This document shows positions 8,923 to 17,841 of a DNA stretch of 64,000 bases, in pieces. A program made the translations under genes and the position numbers. The stretch lies in the NCBI RefSeq assembly GCF_964036595.1, contig NZ_OZ038523.1:3230501-3294500 (forward strand), read 5' to 3'. The stretch is from Tenacibaculum sp. 190524A05c. GTDB lineage: Bacteria > Bacteroidota > Bacteroidia > Flavobacteriales > Flavobacteriaceae. Below the pieces are notes generated by a model. It searched no databases. It saw only the letters and a program-made list of their open reading frames with translations, and was not told the origin of the DNA. Position 1 is the first letter of the stretch; every line of letters begins with the position of its first letter.

Positions 8923-10896
8923 ATGATTACCAAACAAACCATAGATTTAGTTTTTGAAACTGCTCGTTTAGAGGAGGTGATAGGTGAGTTTGTCCAATTA
9001 AAAAAAGCAGGAAGTAATTTTAAAGGACTAAGCCCATTTACAGATGAGAAAACGCCATCTTTTATGGTTTCTCCGGTAAAGCAAATTTGGAAGGACTTTA
9101 GTACAGGAAAAGGAGGTAATGTGATTTCCTTTTTAATGGAACACGAGCATTTTTCGTATCCAGAAGCCATAAAATGGTTGGCTAAAAAGTACAACATTGA
9201 AATCGAAGAAACAGAGCAGAGTGATGAGCAGAAGCAGCAAATCAATGAAAGAGAAAGTATGTTCTTGGTTTCTAAATTTGCGAAAGACTATTTTCATGAT
9301 GTTTTAATGAATACTCAAAAAGGTCGAGCTATAGGATTGTCTTACTTTAAAGAAAGAGGATTTAGAGAAGATACAATTGAAAAGTTTGATTTAGGATATT
9401 GTAAAGACGAATGGGATAATTTTACCAAAGCTGCTTTAGATAAAGGTTATGATCTTAAATATTTAAAATCTACCGGTCTTACCATTGTTAAAGAAGGAGG
9501 AGAAAAGGACAGAATATTCGATCGATTTAAAGGTCGTGTAATGTTTCCTATTCATAGTATGTCTGGGAGAATACTTGGATTTGGAGGTCGTATTTTGACC
9601 AATGATAAAAAGGCTGCTAAGTATTTAAACTCTCCTGAAAGTGATATTTACCATAAGAGTAAAATCCTTTACGGTTTATATCAAGCTAAAAAAGAAATAG
9701 CTAAACAAGACAATTGTTTTTTAGTAGAAGGATATACGGATGTAATTTCTTTTCATCAATCTGGAATTGAGAATGTTGTGGCTTCTTCAGGTACTGCATT
9801 AACTCCAGAGCAAATTCGATTGGTAAACCGATTGACAAATAATATTACGGTTCTCTTTGATGGTGATGCAGCAGGAATTAGAGCTTCTTTAAGAGGTATT
9901 GATTTAATTCTTGAACAGGGAATGAACGTTAAGGTGGTTACTTTTCCTGATGGAGAAGATCCAGATAGTTTTGCAAAATCAAATTCTGATGCAGATTTAA
10001 AGAAGTATTTAGAAGAAAAAGCACAGGATTTTATTGAGTTCAAAGTGTCTTTGTTAATGAAAGATGCTCAAAATGATCCAATTAAAAAGGCAGGATTAAT
10101 CCGTGATATTGTAACGAGTATTTCTAAAATTCCGGATGGAATTCAACGCGAAGTGTATGTTCAAGAATGTGCTCGTATAATGGATATTTCTGAACGTGTA
10201 ATTTTTAGTGAACTTGCACAACTAATCAACAAAGGCCAAAAAGATAGAAGTAGGAGTCAACAAACTCAAAGTTTTCAACAACCTTTAAAACCTGTAAAAG
10301 AGCCAGAAAAACCTAAAGTTGACACTTTATTTTTATTAGAAAAGGAGATCGTTCGTATTTTACTTTTATACGGAAATGAAGAGATTGAATTGGCAAATTG
10401 GGTGCATTCACAAGATAAATATGGACGACCAATTTTAGAGAAAGAAGAGTATACCAATACAGTTTCTAACGAGCTATATTTGAATTTACAAGAAGATGAA
10501 ATTGAGTTTACAAACGAAACTTTTAGAGACGTTTATTTCGAAATTATCCATCAGCTGAATCAAGATGAACAAATCTCTATAGATAGGTTAATTGCTAGTG
10601 ACAATACTGAAGTTTCTAGTTTGGTAACTAATATTTTAATGGATGAAGAAAAATATGAGTTGAGCGATTGGGAACGCAAAGAAGTCTTCGTGACTGATAT
10701 TTCAAAAATTCTACCAAAGTTAGTTACAGATGCTATTTTAAATCTTCGAAGAGTATTAATTGAAGTAAAAATTAATGCAATTATTAAAGAAGCTCAAGAA
10801 GCTGAAGCCGAAGATCAAGCTCCTGATTTCGAAGAAGTAACAAACTACATAGAACTCAAAAAATTACTTTACGAAAAATTGAATCGAGTTATTTAG
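8923..10896 (+). CDS. dnaG: DNA primase, with the zinc-binding site lost
   Basis: Synthesises RNA primers at the replication fork. Order of domains: N-terminal zinc-module fold (1-95), RNA polymerase core with TOPRIM (about 110-420), and a C-terminal helicase-binding domain (about 470-657). TOPRIM residues are intact: Glu269 and Asp273 (V-E-G-Y-T-D) and D-G-D at 313-315. The CHC2 zinc ligands are all replaced: the expected Cys, His, Cys, Cys positions are Ser37, Thr40, Asp58 and Thr61, with spacings (3, 18, 3) exactly kept and the surrounding D-E-K-T-P-S-F and G-K-G-G-N motifs conserved. Zinc loss is thus by substitution, not deletion. Length is normal for DnaG. Confidence 0.96.
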   Translation: MITKQTIDLVFETARLEEVIGEFVQLKKAGSNFKGLSPFTDEKTPSFMVSPVKQIWKDFSTGKGGNVISFLMEHEHFSYPEAIKWLAKKYNIEIEETEQSDEQKQQINERESMFLVSKFAKDYFHDVLMNTQKGRAIGLSYFKERGFREDTIEKFDLGYCKDEWDNFTKAALDKGYDLKYLKSTGLTIVKEGGEKDRIFDRFKGRVMFPIHSMSGRILGFGGRILTNDKKAAKYLNSPESDIYHKSKILYGLYQAKKEIAKQDNCFLVEGYTDVISFHQSGIENVVASSGTALTPEQIRLVNRLTNNITVLFDGDAAGIRASLRGIDLILEQGMNVKVVTFPDGEDPDSFAKSNSDADLKKYLEEKAQDFIEFKVSLLMKDAQNDPIKKAGLIRDIVTSISKIPDGIQREVYVQECARIMDISERVIFSELAQLINKGQKDRSRSQQTQSFQQPLKPVKEPEKPKVDTLFLLEKEIVRILLLYGNEEIELANWVHSQDKYGRPILEKEEYTNTVSNELYLNLQEDEIEFTNETFRDVYFEIIHQLNQDEQISIDRLIASDNTEVSSLVTNILMDEEKYELSDWERKEVFVTDISKILPKLVTDAILNLRRVLIEVKINAIIKEAQEAEAEDQAPDFEEVTNYIELKKLLYEKLNRVI

Positions 10897-11075
10897 TGTT
10901 TTTTCCTTAACCAAAAAGGGGGATTTTCTTTATTTCACTTGTTTTAGTAATGAGTACTTTTCGGAGGCTTAATATTTTACATTCAAAAAACATGTGATTA
11001 TTAGGCAGATAATTATTTTTTATTAACTTTAGGCCCCCAGAAGAAAAGAAACAGAAATAAAACTTGAACAAAACT

Positions 11076-11207
11076 ATGAGAAAATTGCTTCAAATAGGTA
11101 AGCTAATTCTATTGTTTATAGAATTGCCATTTCAAATTTCGAACGGTCATAAGAAACGCGCATACCGAAAAATTAAGGAATTAATGGTATCCGCAAATTT
11201 ACTTTAA
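11076..11207 (+). CDS. Possible 43-residue basic peptide
   Basis: In the 300-base gap between dnaG and nadE there is a short ORF starting M-R-K-L-L-Q-I-G-K-L-I-L-L-F with a hydrophobic N-terminal half and a basic second half (H-K-K-R-A-Y-R-K-I-K). Its stop overlaps the 3' end of the convergent nadE by 9 bases. A TAACTTTA box lies about 45 bases upstream, without a clear -33 element. There is no homology I recognise; it may be a small membrane peptide or a chance ORF. The rest of the gap (10897-11075) shows nothing else. Confidence 0.3.
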   Translation: MRKLLQIGKLILLFIELPFQISNGHKKRAYRKIKELMVSANLL

Positions 11208-11987
11208 ACTTTTAGGGATTTCACATACAGGTATAGCCACCATTTTATGTTGGTTGATCGTGTTTAGACGCGAATAGATTTTGTACACCTCTTTTTCACG
11301 GCCTTCAAAATCGTCAACAGATTTTCCGTTGTCTTGCATTGTCATAGCCCATTCTAACTCATCATATGAAGCACCAATTTGGTCTTCATCAGTACGGCTA
11401 TCTCCGAATAAGCCATCGGTAGGTTGTGCCTTTTGAATAGATTCTGGTACTTTTAAAAATTCACCTAATGCATAAACTTCAGATTTTACCAAATCTGCAA
11501 TTGGACTTAAATCTACTCCACCATCTCCGTATTTAGTGAAAAAGCCAACGCCAAAATCTTCTACTTTATTTCCTGTACCTGCAACTAATAAACCATGTAA
11601 TCCAGCAAAATAGTATAATGTGGTCATACGTAAACGAGCCCTAGTATTTGCTAATGATAAATCTAATTTTGGAGAAGCATCAACTTCAGGAACTACAGTT
11701 TTAAAATCTTCAAATGTAGAAGTTAAATTTACTCTTGCATCGCTAACATTAGAAAAACGCTCTTTTAATTGCGCTATATGTTCTTGAGCTCTATTAACTT
11801 GACTTTGAGCTTGGTGAATTGGCAACTCTACACATAAAGTTGGTAATCCTGTTTCAGCACATAAAGTAGAAGTAACAGCAGAATCAATTCCACCAGAAAC
11901 ACCAACAACAAATCCTTTAACTTTTGCGTTTACAGCATAATCTTTTAACCAATTTATAATGTGTTCAGCAACTTTTGGAGTATTCAT
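11199..11987 (-). CDS. nadE: NH3-dependent NAD+ synthetase
   Basis: Last step of NAD biosynthesis: amidation of deamido-NAD with ATP and ammonia. The 262-residue protein is the synthetase domain alone, without the N-terminal glutaminase domain of longer NadE forms, so it should use ammonia directly. The PP-loop ATP motif G-V-S-G-G-I-D-S-A-V is at about 28-37, and the substrate-binding stretch around K-Y-G-D-G-G-V-D-L-S-P is present. It is divergent from gldB; the 58-base gap must hold both promoters. Confidence 0.95.
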   Translation of the reverse strand: MNTPKVAEHIINWLKDYAVNAKVKGFVVGVSGGIDSAVTSTLCAETGLPTLCVELPIHQAQSQVNRAQEHIAQLKERFSNVSDARVNLTSTFEDFKTVVPEVDASPKLDLSLANTRARLRMTTLYYFAGLHGLLVAGTGNKVEDFGVGFFTKYGDGGVDLSPIADLVKSEVYALGEFLKVPESIQKAQPTDGLFGDSRTDEDQIGASYDELEWAMTMQDNGKSVDDFEGREKEVYKIYSRLNTINQHKMVAIPVCEIPKSLK

Positions 11988-12045
11988 GTTATACGATTTT
12001 AGTAAATTCGAAGTTTAATATATTTAACGTAAATATAGCTATTTC

Positions 12046-13002
12046 ATGCGAAAGATTATATCCTTTTTACTACTGACGGTAATGGTAGTTTCTTGTAAAA
12101 AAGAAAATAAGTTACAAGTAGATGTTTCTAATATAAATGTGGATTTGAAACTGGCTCGTTTTGATGTTGATTTTTACAATTCTACTCCTCAAACTTTATC
12201 AAAAACAAAGGAGATATATCCTATGTTTTTTCCGCATAATGTTGATTCTGTTTGGATAAATAAAATCCAGAATAAAGATGAGCGTGAATTGTTCGATGAA
12301 ACTCAAAAGAAATATCCTAATCTATCTTTTCTTGAAATGGAATTAGTGGATTTATTTCAGCATGTAAAATATTACAACAAGAACTTTCAAGAACCAGTTG
12401 TAATTAGTATGCTTACCAATGTAGATTATGAAAATAAAGTATTGTTTGACTCAGGATTACTATTAATTTCTTTAGACTGTTATTTAGGCGGAAAACATGA
12501 ATTTTATAGTGATTTTCCAGATTATGTAAAACAAAACAATCGTAAAGAACATATTATAGTTGATGTTGCAAATTCAATTATCAACAAACAAATGCCTCCT
12601 AATAATGAACGAAGTTTTATTAATAAGATGATTTATGAAGGAAAGAAAATGTATTTGTTAGATGCCTACTTGCCTCAAGTTTCAGATGTGGAGAAAATTG
12701 GATATGATCCTGTAAAGTATAATTGGGCAGTGGAAAGTGAAGAAGATATTTGGAAATATTTCATAGAGCGAGAATTACTGTACGATACAGATTTAAAATT
12801 GAATAAAAGATTTTTAGATATAGCGCCGTTTTCAAAGTTTTATTTAGGAGAGGATAATTTATCTCCGGGACGAATTGGTGTATGGATAGGTTGGCAAATT
12901 GTTCGTTCTTTCATGCAGAATAATGACGTATCTTTGCCTGAACTTTTACAAACGGAAGAAGATATAATTTTCAAAAAATCAAAATACAAACCGAAACGAT
13001 AA
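12046..13002 (+). CDS. gldB: Gliding motility lipoprotein GldB
   Basis: Lipoprotein of the Bacteroidota gliding motility/type IX secretion gene set; in Flavobacterium johnsoniae loss of gldB abolishes gliding. The signal peptide ends in a lipobox, V-V-S-C, with Cys17 the lipid site. The 318-residue length fits the family. It overlaps gldC by one base (TAATG), so the two are translationally coupled. The gldB-gldC pairing supports the call, and the T9SS substrates elsewhere in the window fit a functioning secretion system. Confidence 0.93.
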   Translation: MRKIISFLLLTVMVVSCKKENKLQVDVSNINVDLKLARFDVDFYNSTPQTLSKTKEIYPMFFPHNVDSVWINKIQNKDERELFDETQKKYPNLSFLEMELVDLFQHVKYYNKNFQEPVVISMLTNVDYENKVLFDSGLLLISLDCYLGGKHEFYSDFPDYVKQNNRKEHIIVDVANSIINKQMPPNNERSFINKMIYEGKKMYLLDAYLPQVSDVEKIGYDPVKYNWAVESEEDIWKYFIERELLYDTDLKLNKRFLDIAPFSKFYLGEDNLSPGRIGVWIGWQIVRSFMQNNDVSLPELLQTEEDIIFKKSKYKPKR

Positions 13003-13340
13003 TGGCAATAGTACATACATCTGAAATAAAATTTAAAGTAGGGTTAGACGAGAATAGAGTACCAGAAGAAATTTCATGGAATGCAGAAGATGGTGGAATA
13101 CGTAATGAAGCTTCTAAAGCAATTATGTTATCTGTTTGGGATCATAAACAGAAGGATACGTTACGTATGGATTTATGGACAAAAGACATGCCTGTAGATG
13201 AAATGAAGCAGTTTTTCCATCAAACATTAGTATCTATGGCAGATACTTTTGAACGTGCTACAAACGATGATAAAATGAGTGCAACAATGCGCGATTTTTG
13301 TGATTATTTTGCTGAAAAATTAGAGTTGATTAATAAGTAA
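13002..13340 (+). CDS. gldC: Gliding motility protein GldC
   Basis: Small cytoplasmic protein (112 residues, no signal peptide) encoded directly after gldB in gliding Bacteroidota; in F. johnsoniae its loss only reduces spreading. The sequence contains the family-like features I-K-F-K-V-G-L-D-E-N and W-T-K-D-M-P-V-D-E-M-K. Its start overlaps the gldB stop. A very strong terminator follows. Confidence 0.93.
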   Translation: MAIVHTSEIKFKVGLDENRVPEEISWNAEDGGIRNEASKAIMLSVWDHKQKDTLRMDLWTKDMPVDEMKQFFHQTLVSMADTFERATNDDKMSATMRDFCDYFAEKLELINK

Positions 13341-13361
13341 ATAACTCATAACAAACATATA

Positions 13362-13407
13362 AGTACGGTTTTCCCATTCTTTTAATGCGGAAAACCGTAC
13401 TTTTTTT
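13362..13407 (+). terminator. Rho-independent terminator of gldBC
   Basis: Thirteen-base perfect stem AGTACGGTTTTCC / GGAAAACCGTACT (13362-13374 and 13389-13401) followed by seven T. Confidence 0.95.
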
Positions 13408-13506
13408 ATTTAAGAATGATTTATTTTTACAAAAAGTTCAATCGAGTAGTAACAATTTCATAGGTTAAGTAGTCTAATAGGAGTATGTTACGTTAAAATA
13501 AATAAT

Positions 13507-13818
13507 ATGTCATTTTTTAATTTTTTATTGGGGCAAAAAAAATCAAATGAATCATATAATACAATTGATAAAGATTTGCTGTTGAAAAAGGAACGTTTAA
13601 TAAAATTTTATGATGTTTTAGGTGATTATGCTGATAAGGTACATCAGCGATGGTCTTTATCTAAAACTGAAGAAGAAAGAGGAAAATTCATTGAGATTTC
13701 ATTCGGGTTGAACCGATTTTTATATGAATTAAATACAGATCTTCAGAATAAAAATTATAGCGAAGGAACTATAAAAGAGTGTGAGAACTTCGAAAAGCAA
13801 TTGCAATCTTTATTTTAA
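13507..13818 (+). CDS. Hypothetical protein (103 residues)
   Basis: A small protein of unknown function. It begins M-S-F-F-N-F-L-L-G-Q-K-K and is then hydrophilic and probably helical throughout, rich in Lys, Glu, Leu and Asn, with no signal peptide, transmembrane segment or metal motif. It lies alone on the plus strand between the gldC terminator and the convergent folK fusion, 18 bases away at the 3' end. Codon use looks like that of its neighbours, so it is probably real, but no family was recognised. Confidence 0.6.
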   Translation: MSFFNFLLGQKKSNESYNTIDKDLLLKKERLIKFYDVLGDYADKVHQRWSLSKTEEERGKFIEISFGLNRFLYELNTDLQNKNYSEGTIKECENFEKQLQSLF

Positions 13819-13836
13819 AATTGAATTGTTTTTGGT

Positions 13837-14964
13837 TTAACTATAATCTTTGATTTGATTTAAAATCGTTTTGTAATCAACCTTATTATTTACAAAGTCA
13901 AGTTCAGATACATCGATAACTAAAATATTTAGATCTTGCTGAGTTTTAATGAAGTTGGTGTATCCATCATGAATTTTTTCTAAGTAAGCGGCTTCAATAT
14001 CCTGCTCGTATTCTCTTCCGCGTTTTTGAATGTTTTTAAGCAATCTTTCCGTGTTTTGATATAAGTACACATACAAATCAGGTTTAACGATTTCTTTGTA
14101 CATTAAATCAAACATTTTGCGGTATAACTTATACTCGTCATTGTGCAAGGTTACCTGAGCAAATATTAACGATTTAAAAATGTAATAATCAGAAACAATG
14201 AAGTTTTTGAATAAATCAAATTGTGCTAAATCATCAGAAAGTTGTTGGTAACGATCAGCCAAAAAACTCATTTCTAAAGGAAAAGCATAACGCTCTTCAT
14301 CTTTATAAAACTTTGGTAAAAAAGGATTGTCAGCGAATCGTTCTAAAACAATTTTAGCATTAAATTCATCAGACATCATATTGGCTAGAGTTGTCTTTCC
14401 AGCTCCAATATTTCCTTCAATTGCAATGTAATTATACTTTTCTGCGATTGAAACAGGTCGAGTTAATTTTTCTTCAATTATTGAAATTTCAGAATCATCA
14501 CTACAGTTTTTTAAACAAATACCAATTTGCTTTTTTTCTATAGGATGAATAAAAGTATTTGCGATTTCAGCCAAAGGAGCGAGAGCAAACTTACGTTCTA
14601 ACATTCTTGGATGAGGGACAATAAGGTTTTTTGAGAAAATAATCTCATCATCAAAAAGCAAAATATCCAAATCAATCAATCGATCAGCATATTCGTTACT
14701 ATCCTTGCGAACTCTTCCCAGTTCTTTTTCTATTTCTAAAAGTCTTGCGATGAGTTCTTCTGGAGGTAAGTAGGTAGATACTTTTATACAGGTATTATAA
14801 AAGTTATCACTATCAAATCCCCAAGATGCAGTTTCAAAAATAGAGGCAATACTTAAAACACTACCAACTTCTTCTGCAATAGCATCTATTGCTCTTTGTA
14901 GATTTTCAAGTTTATTTCCTTGGTTTGTTCCTAATGATAAGTATGTAATACGTTGTATTTTCAA
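13837..14964 (-). CDS. folK: Fused HPPK (FolK) and deoxynucleoside kinase
   Basis: Two enzymes in one chain. The N-terminal 150 residues are 6-hydroxymethyl-7,8-dihydropterin pyrophosphokinase (folate synthesis), with Y-L-S-L-G-T-N-Q-G and the signature R-L-I-D-L-D-I-L-L-F. After a linker comes a deoxynucleoside kinase with P-loop G-N-I-G-A-G-K-T (about 184-191 with this start), an E-R-F-A-D-N-P motif and the K-R-G-R-E-Y-E lid. The start is uncertain. The TTG at 14964 places the HPPK strand seven residues in, as usual. An ATG at 15000 would add 12 hydrophobic residues. The frame also runs back to a TTG at 15015, inside the pnp terminator stem. A second, separate kinase of this family is at 26978-27592. 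Confidence 0.9.
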   Translation of the reverse strand: MKIQRITYLSLGTNQGNKLENLQRAIDAIAEEVGSVLSIASIFETASWGFDSDNFYNTCIKVSTYLPPEELIARLLEIEKELGRVRKDSNEYADRLIDLDILLFDDEIIFSKNLIVPHPRMLERKFALAPLAEIANTFIHPIEKKQIGICLKNCSDDSEISIIEEKLTRPVSIAEKYNYIAIEGNIGAGKTTLANMMSDEFNAKIVLERFADNPFLPKFYKDEERYAFPLEMSFLADRYQQLSDDLAQFDLFKNFIVSDYYIFKSLIFAQVTLHNDEYKLYRKMFDLMYKEIVKPDLYVYLYQNTERLLKNIQKRGREYEQDIEAAYLEKIHDGYTNFIKTQQDLNILVIDVSELDFVNNKVDYKTILNQIKDYS

Positions 14965-15000
14965 TGCAGATGAATATGAACACAAAGAAACAAAAAGCAT

Positions 15001-15034
15001 AAAAAAAATCGTCAATTTTACTTGACGATTTTTT
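15001..15034 (-). terminator. Rho-independent terminator of pnp
   Basis: Stem ATCGTCAA / TTGACGAT extended by A/T flanks, with loop of six, between the pnp stop (15060) and the folK fusion. In the minus-strand transcript the stem is followed by eight U. Confidence 0.85.
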
Positions 15035-15059
15035 AATATTCTAAATATTTACAGAAGTC

Positions 15060-17240
15060 TTATGCTTCTTTTTTCTCTTCTCTAGGTTTTCTATCCTCTC
15101 TAGGCTTTTTGTCTTGTCTAGGTGGTCTAGGTAATAACGCTTTTCTAGAAACTTTCTCTTTACGAGTTTTAGGATCAACACCGAAGTATTTTACATCAAC
15201 AATGTCTCCAATATTTACAACATCAGTTACGTTGTTCGTACGTTCCCAAGCTAATTCAGAAATATGTAATAAAACTTCATTTCCTGGAGCTTCAGTATAT
15301 TCTACTACTGCACCAAAATCAAGAACTTTTACAACTTTAGTTTCGTAAACGCTACCTTTTTCTGGTTTAAAAGTAATTGCTTGAAGTCTAGTTAATACTT
15401 TGTCAATTCCTTCTTGACTAGTTCCTAAGATTTCAACAATTCCTTCTTCAGTAACTTCATCTTCATTAATTACAATTGTAGTTTCAGTTTCTTTTTGTAA
15501 CTCTTGAATATGTTTACCTCCAGGTCCAATAACAGCTCCAATATATTCTCCAGCAATACGCATAGTAACCATTTTAGGAGCATGTGCTTTAACTTCTGCA
15601 TTTGGAGTAGCAATTGTATCTGTTAATTTTTCTAAGATATGTAAACGTCCATCACGAGCTTGTTTTAAAGCTTTTACTAAAATCTCGTAAGAAAGACCTT
15701 TGATTTTAATATCCATTTGACAAGCAGTAATACCATCTGCCGTACCAGTTACTTTAAAGTCCATATCTCCTAAGTGATCTTCATCACCTAAAATATCAGA
15801 TAAAACCGCATAACGATCACCATCAGAAATTAATCCCATAGCAATACCAGAAACTGGTTTTTTCAATTGTACACCAGCATCCATTAATGCCATTGTACCA
15901 GAACAAACAGTTGCCATAGAAGAAGAACCGTTACTTTCTAATACTTCAGACACTACACGAACAGTGTAAGGGCAATCGTCTGGCACCATTCCACTTAATG
16001 CACGTTGTGCTAAGTTTCCGTGTCCAATTTCACGACGCGAAGTACCTCTAATTGGTCTTGCTTCTCCAGTTGAGAATGGAGGGAAGTTATAATGTAAGTA
16101 GAAACGCTCTTCATCTTGAATAGTTGGAGAATCAATCATATTAGCATCTCTAGAAGTTCCTAAAGTAACTGTTGCTAATGCTTGAGTTTCCCCTCTCGTA
16201 AATATAGATGAACCGTGAGTTCTTGGTAAATAATCTACCTCACACCAAATTGGTCTAATATCTGTAGTTTTACGTCCATCTAAACGTAATCCTTCGTTTA
16301 ATGTTAAATCTCTTACTGCTGCTTTATGAGCTTTACTAAAGTACTTAGAAACTAAATCTCCGATTTCTTCTAACTCTTCTTCAGTAAACATTGCTAAAAC
16401 TTCTTCTTTAACTTCAGAAAAAGCTAATCCTCTTTCTTGTTTTGAAGTCCCTTTTTTAGCAATATCATAACACTTTTGGTAAGTTGCTTCGTGAATTTTA
16501 GCTGCTAATTCTTCATCTTCTGCCTCACCTTCATATTCACGAGTTTCTTTTTTACCAAATGCTTCTGCTAATTTAGTTTGAGCCTCACATTGTACTTTAA
16601 TAGCTTCGTGTGCGACACGGATAGCTTCTGCCATTTCCTCTTCAGAAACCTCATCCATTTCTCCTTCTACCATTGCTACGAATTCACTAGAAGCACCAAC
16701 CATTAAATCGATATCAGCTTCTTGTAATTGAGCTCTACTTGGGTTAATAATGAATTCTCCATTAACTCGTACTACACGTACTTCTGAAATTGGAGCTTCA
16801 AATGGAATATCTGATAATTGAATAGCTGTAGACGCTGCTAATCCTGCTAATGCATCTGGCATAACTTCTGGGTCATGAGACATTAATTGAATCATTACCT
16901 GAGTTTCTGCATGATAATCTTTTGGGAATAATGGACGTAAAACACGATCCACTAAACGCATTGTTAAAATTTCTTCGTTACTAGGTCTTGCTTCACGTTT
17001 CATGAAACCTCCAGGATATCTACCAGCTGCTGCAAATTTTTCTCTATAATCTACAGTTAAAGGTAAAAAATCAATTCCTGGGTTTGCAGTTCTTGCTGAA
17101 ACTACAGTTGCCAATAACATTGTGTCTCCCATTCTTACAACAACAGAACCATCTGCTTGTTTTGCTAACTTTCCTGTTTCTAATGTGATAGTTCTTCCGT
17201 CTCCAAGTTCAATAACTTGGTTAAATACTTTTGGAATCAT
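15060..17240 (-). CDS. pnp: Polyribonucleotide nucleotidyltransferase (PNPase)
   Basis: Phosphorolytic 3'-5' exoribonuclease of RNA turnover. The 726-residue chain shows two RNase PH domains (about 1-230 and 320-550) joined by a helical linker, then a KH domain (G-P-G-G-K-H-I motif) and an S1 RNA-binding domain ([10 protein letters not shown]). It ends in a short basic tail of repeated P-R-E-D/K-K-P-R units after the S1 domain. rpsO lies upstream on the same strand, the classical rpsO-pnp order, but here the genes are separated by a terminator and a CA-rich leader (about 17272-17310). Confidence 0.98.
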   Translation of the reverse strand: MIPKVFNQVIELGDGRTITLETGKLAKQADGSVVVRMGDTMLLATVVSARTANPGIDFLPLTVDYREKFAAAGRYPGGFMKREARPSNEEILTMRLVDRVLRPLFPKDYHAETQVMIQLMSHDPEVMPDALAGLAASTAIQLSDIPFEAPISEVRVVRVNGEFIINPSRAQLQEADIDLMVGASSEFVAMVEGEMDEVSEEEMAEAIRVAHEAIKVQCEAQTKLAEAFGKKETREYEGEAEDEELAAKIHEATYQKCYDIAKKGTSKQERGLAFSEVKEEVLAMFTEEELEEIGDLVSKYFSKAHKAAVRDLTLNEGLRLDGRKTTDIRPIWCEVDYLPRTHGSSIFTRGETQALATVTLGTSRDANMIDSPTIQDEERFYLHYNFPPFSTGEARPIRGTSRREIGHGNLAQRALSGMVPDDCPYTVRVVSEVLESNGSSSMATVCSGTMALMDAGVQLKKPVSGIAMGLISDGDRYAVLSDILGDEDHLGDMDFKVTGTADGITACQMDIKIKGLSYEILVKALKQARDGRLHILEKLTDTIATPNAEVKAHAPKMVTMRIAGEYIGAVIGPGGKHIQELQKETETTIVINEDEVTEEGIVEILGTSQEGIDKVLTRLQAITFKPEKGSVYETKVVKVLDFGAVVEYTEAPGNEVLLHISELAWERTNNVTDVVNIGDIVDVKYFGVDPKTRKEKVSRKALLPRPPRQDKKPREDRKPREEKKEA

Positions 17241-17346
17241 AAAATGTTTTTTTCTAATAAAAAATTACTCTTTGGTTGTTGTGTTGTGTGTGTTGTTGTT
17301 GCTTCAATGGAAGTTGCTTGTAGAATACAACTTTTGCTAAGATAAT

Positions 17347-17375
17347 AAAAAAGAGGCTGAAAATTCCAGCCTCTT
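17347..17375 (-). terminator. Rho-independent terminator of rpsO
   Basis: Nine-base stem AAGAGGCTG / CAGCCTCTT (17351-17359 and 17367-17375), followed on the minus strand by a T-rich run. It lies 12 bases beyond the rpsO stop, between rpsO and pnp, and probably sets their ratio. Confidence 0.88.
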
Positions 17376-17387
17376 TTAATTTAGGTA

Positions 17388-17657
17388 TTATTTTCTAATT
17401 CCTAATTCTTTAATGATTGCACGATATCTGTTGATATCCTTTTTCTTAAGATAGTCTAACAAGCTTCTACGCTTACCTACCATCTTCACTAACGAACGCT
17501 CCGTGTTAAAATCCTTACGGTTTTTCTTTAAGTGCTCAGTTAAGTGGTTAATTCTGTGAGTAAATAACGCAATCTGTCCTTCAGCAGAACCAGTATCTTG
17601 TGCGCTTTTACCGTGCTTAGCAAAAATCTCTCCTTTTACTTCTTTTGTTAAATACAT
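17388..17657 (-). CDS. rpsO: 30S ribosomal protein S15
   Basis: Primary 16S rRNA-binding protein of the 30S platform. The 89 residues from the internal ATG at 17657 (M-Y-L-T-K-E-V-K-G-E) match the family length and start; the frame continues 21 codons further upstream, but these look non-homologous and cover the promoter. The conserved core is visible: G-S-A-E-G-Q-I-A-L-F-T-H-R-I-N-H-L-T-E-H and G-K-R-R-S-L-L-D-Y-L. It is monocistronic with its own terminator, upstream of pnp. Confidence 0.97.
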   Translation of the reverse strand: MYLTKEVKGEIFAKHGKSAQDTGSAEGQIALFTHRINHLTEHLKKNRKDFNTERSLVKMVGKRRSLLDYLKKKDINRYRAIIKELGIRK

Positions 17658-17709
17658 ACCAATATTGTTATAAATGATTTTAATGTACCAATGATTTTCA
17701 TTGAAGTTG

Positions 17710-17717
17710 CAAATGTA
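17710..17717 (-). promoter_or_regulatory. Predicted promoter -7 box of rpsO
   Basis: On the minus strand TACATTTG matches the Bacteroidota -7 consensus TAnnTTTG exactly, about 52 bases before the rpsO ATG. No clear TTG is seen at -33. It supports the shorter S15 start, because the upstream in-frame codons lie in the 5' leader. Confidence 0.5.
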
Positions 17718-17841
17718 CAATTATTTTTCTAAAGATTATCCTAGGGTTATGCTTTAATTAATTAATCTTTTTTTGTCAAAAATTAAACCTTTTTAAAAAC
17801 TGTAAGTCAAAGAATCAGATTAACTTTTAATACTAATAATT

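Noticed and set aside
17276..17310. GTT/GT-rich stretch upstream of pnp as a microsatellite
   Set aside because: It is imperfect and short, and better explained as an unstructured CA-rich leader of pnp on the minus strand.
17658..17720. Upstream extension of rpsO to a start at 17720
   Set aside because: The extra 21 residues do not match S15, and the extension runs through the predicted promoter box at 17710-17717.
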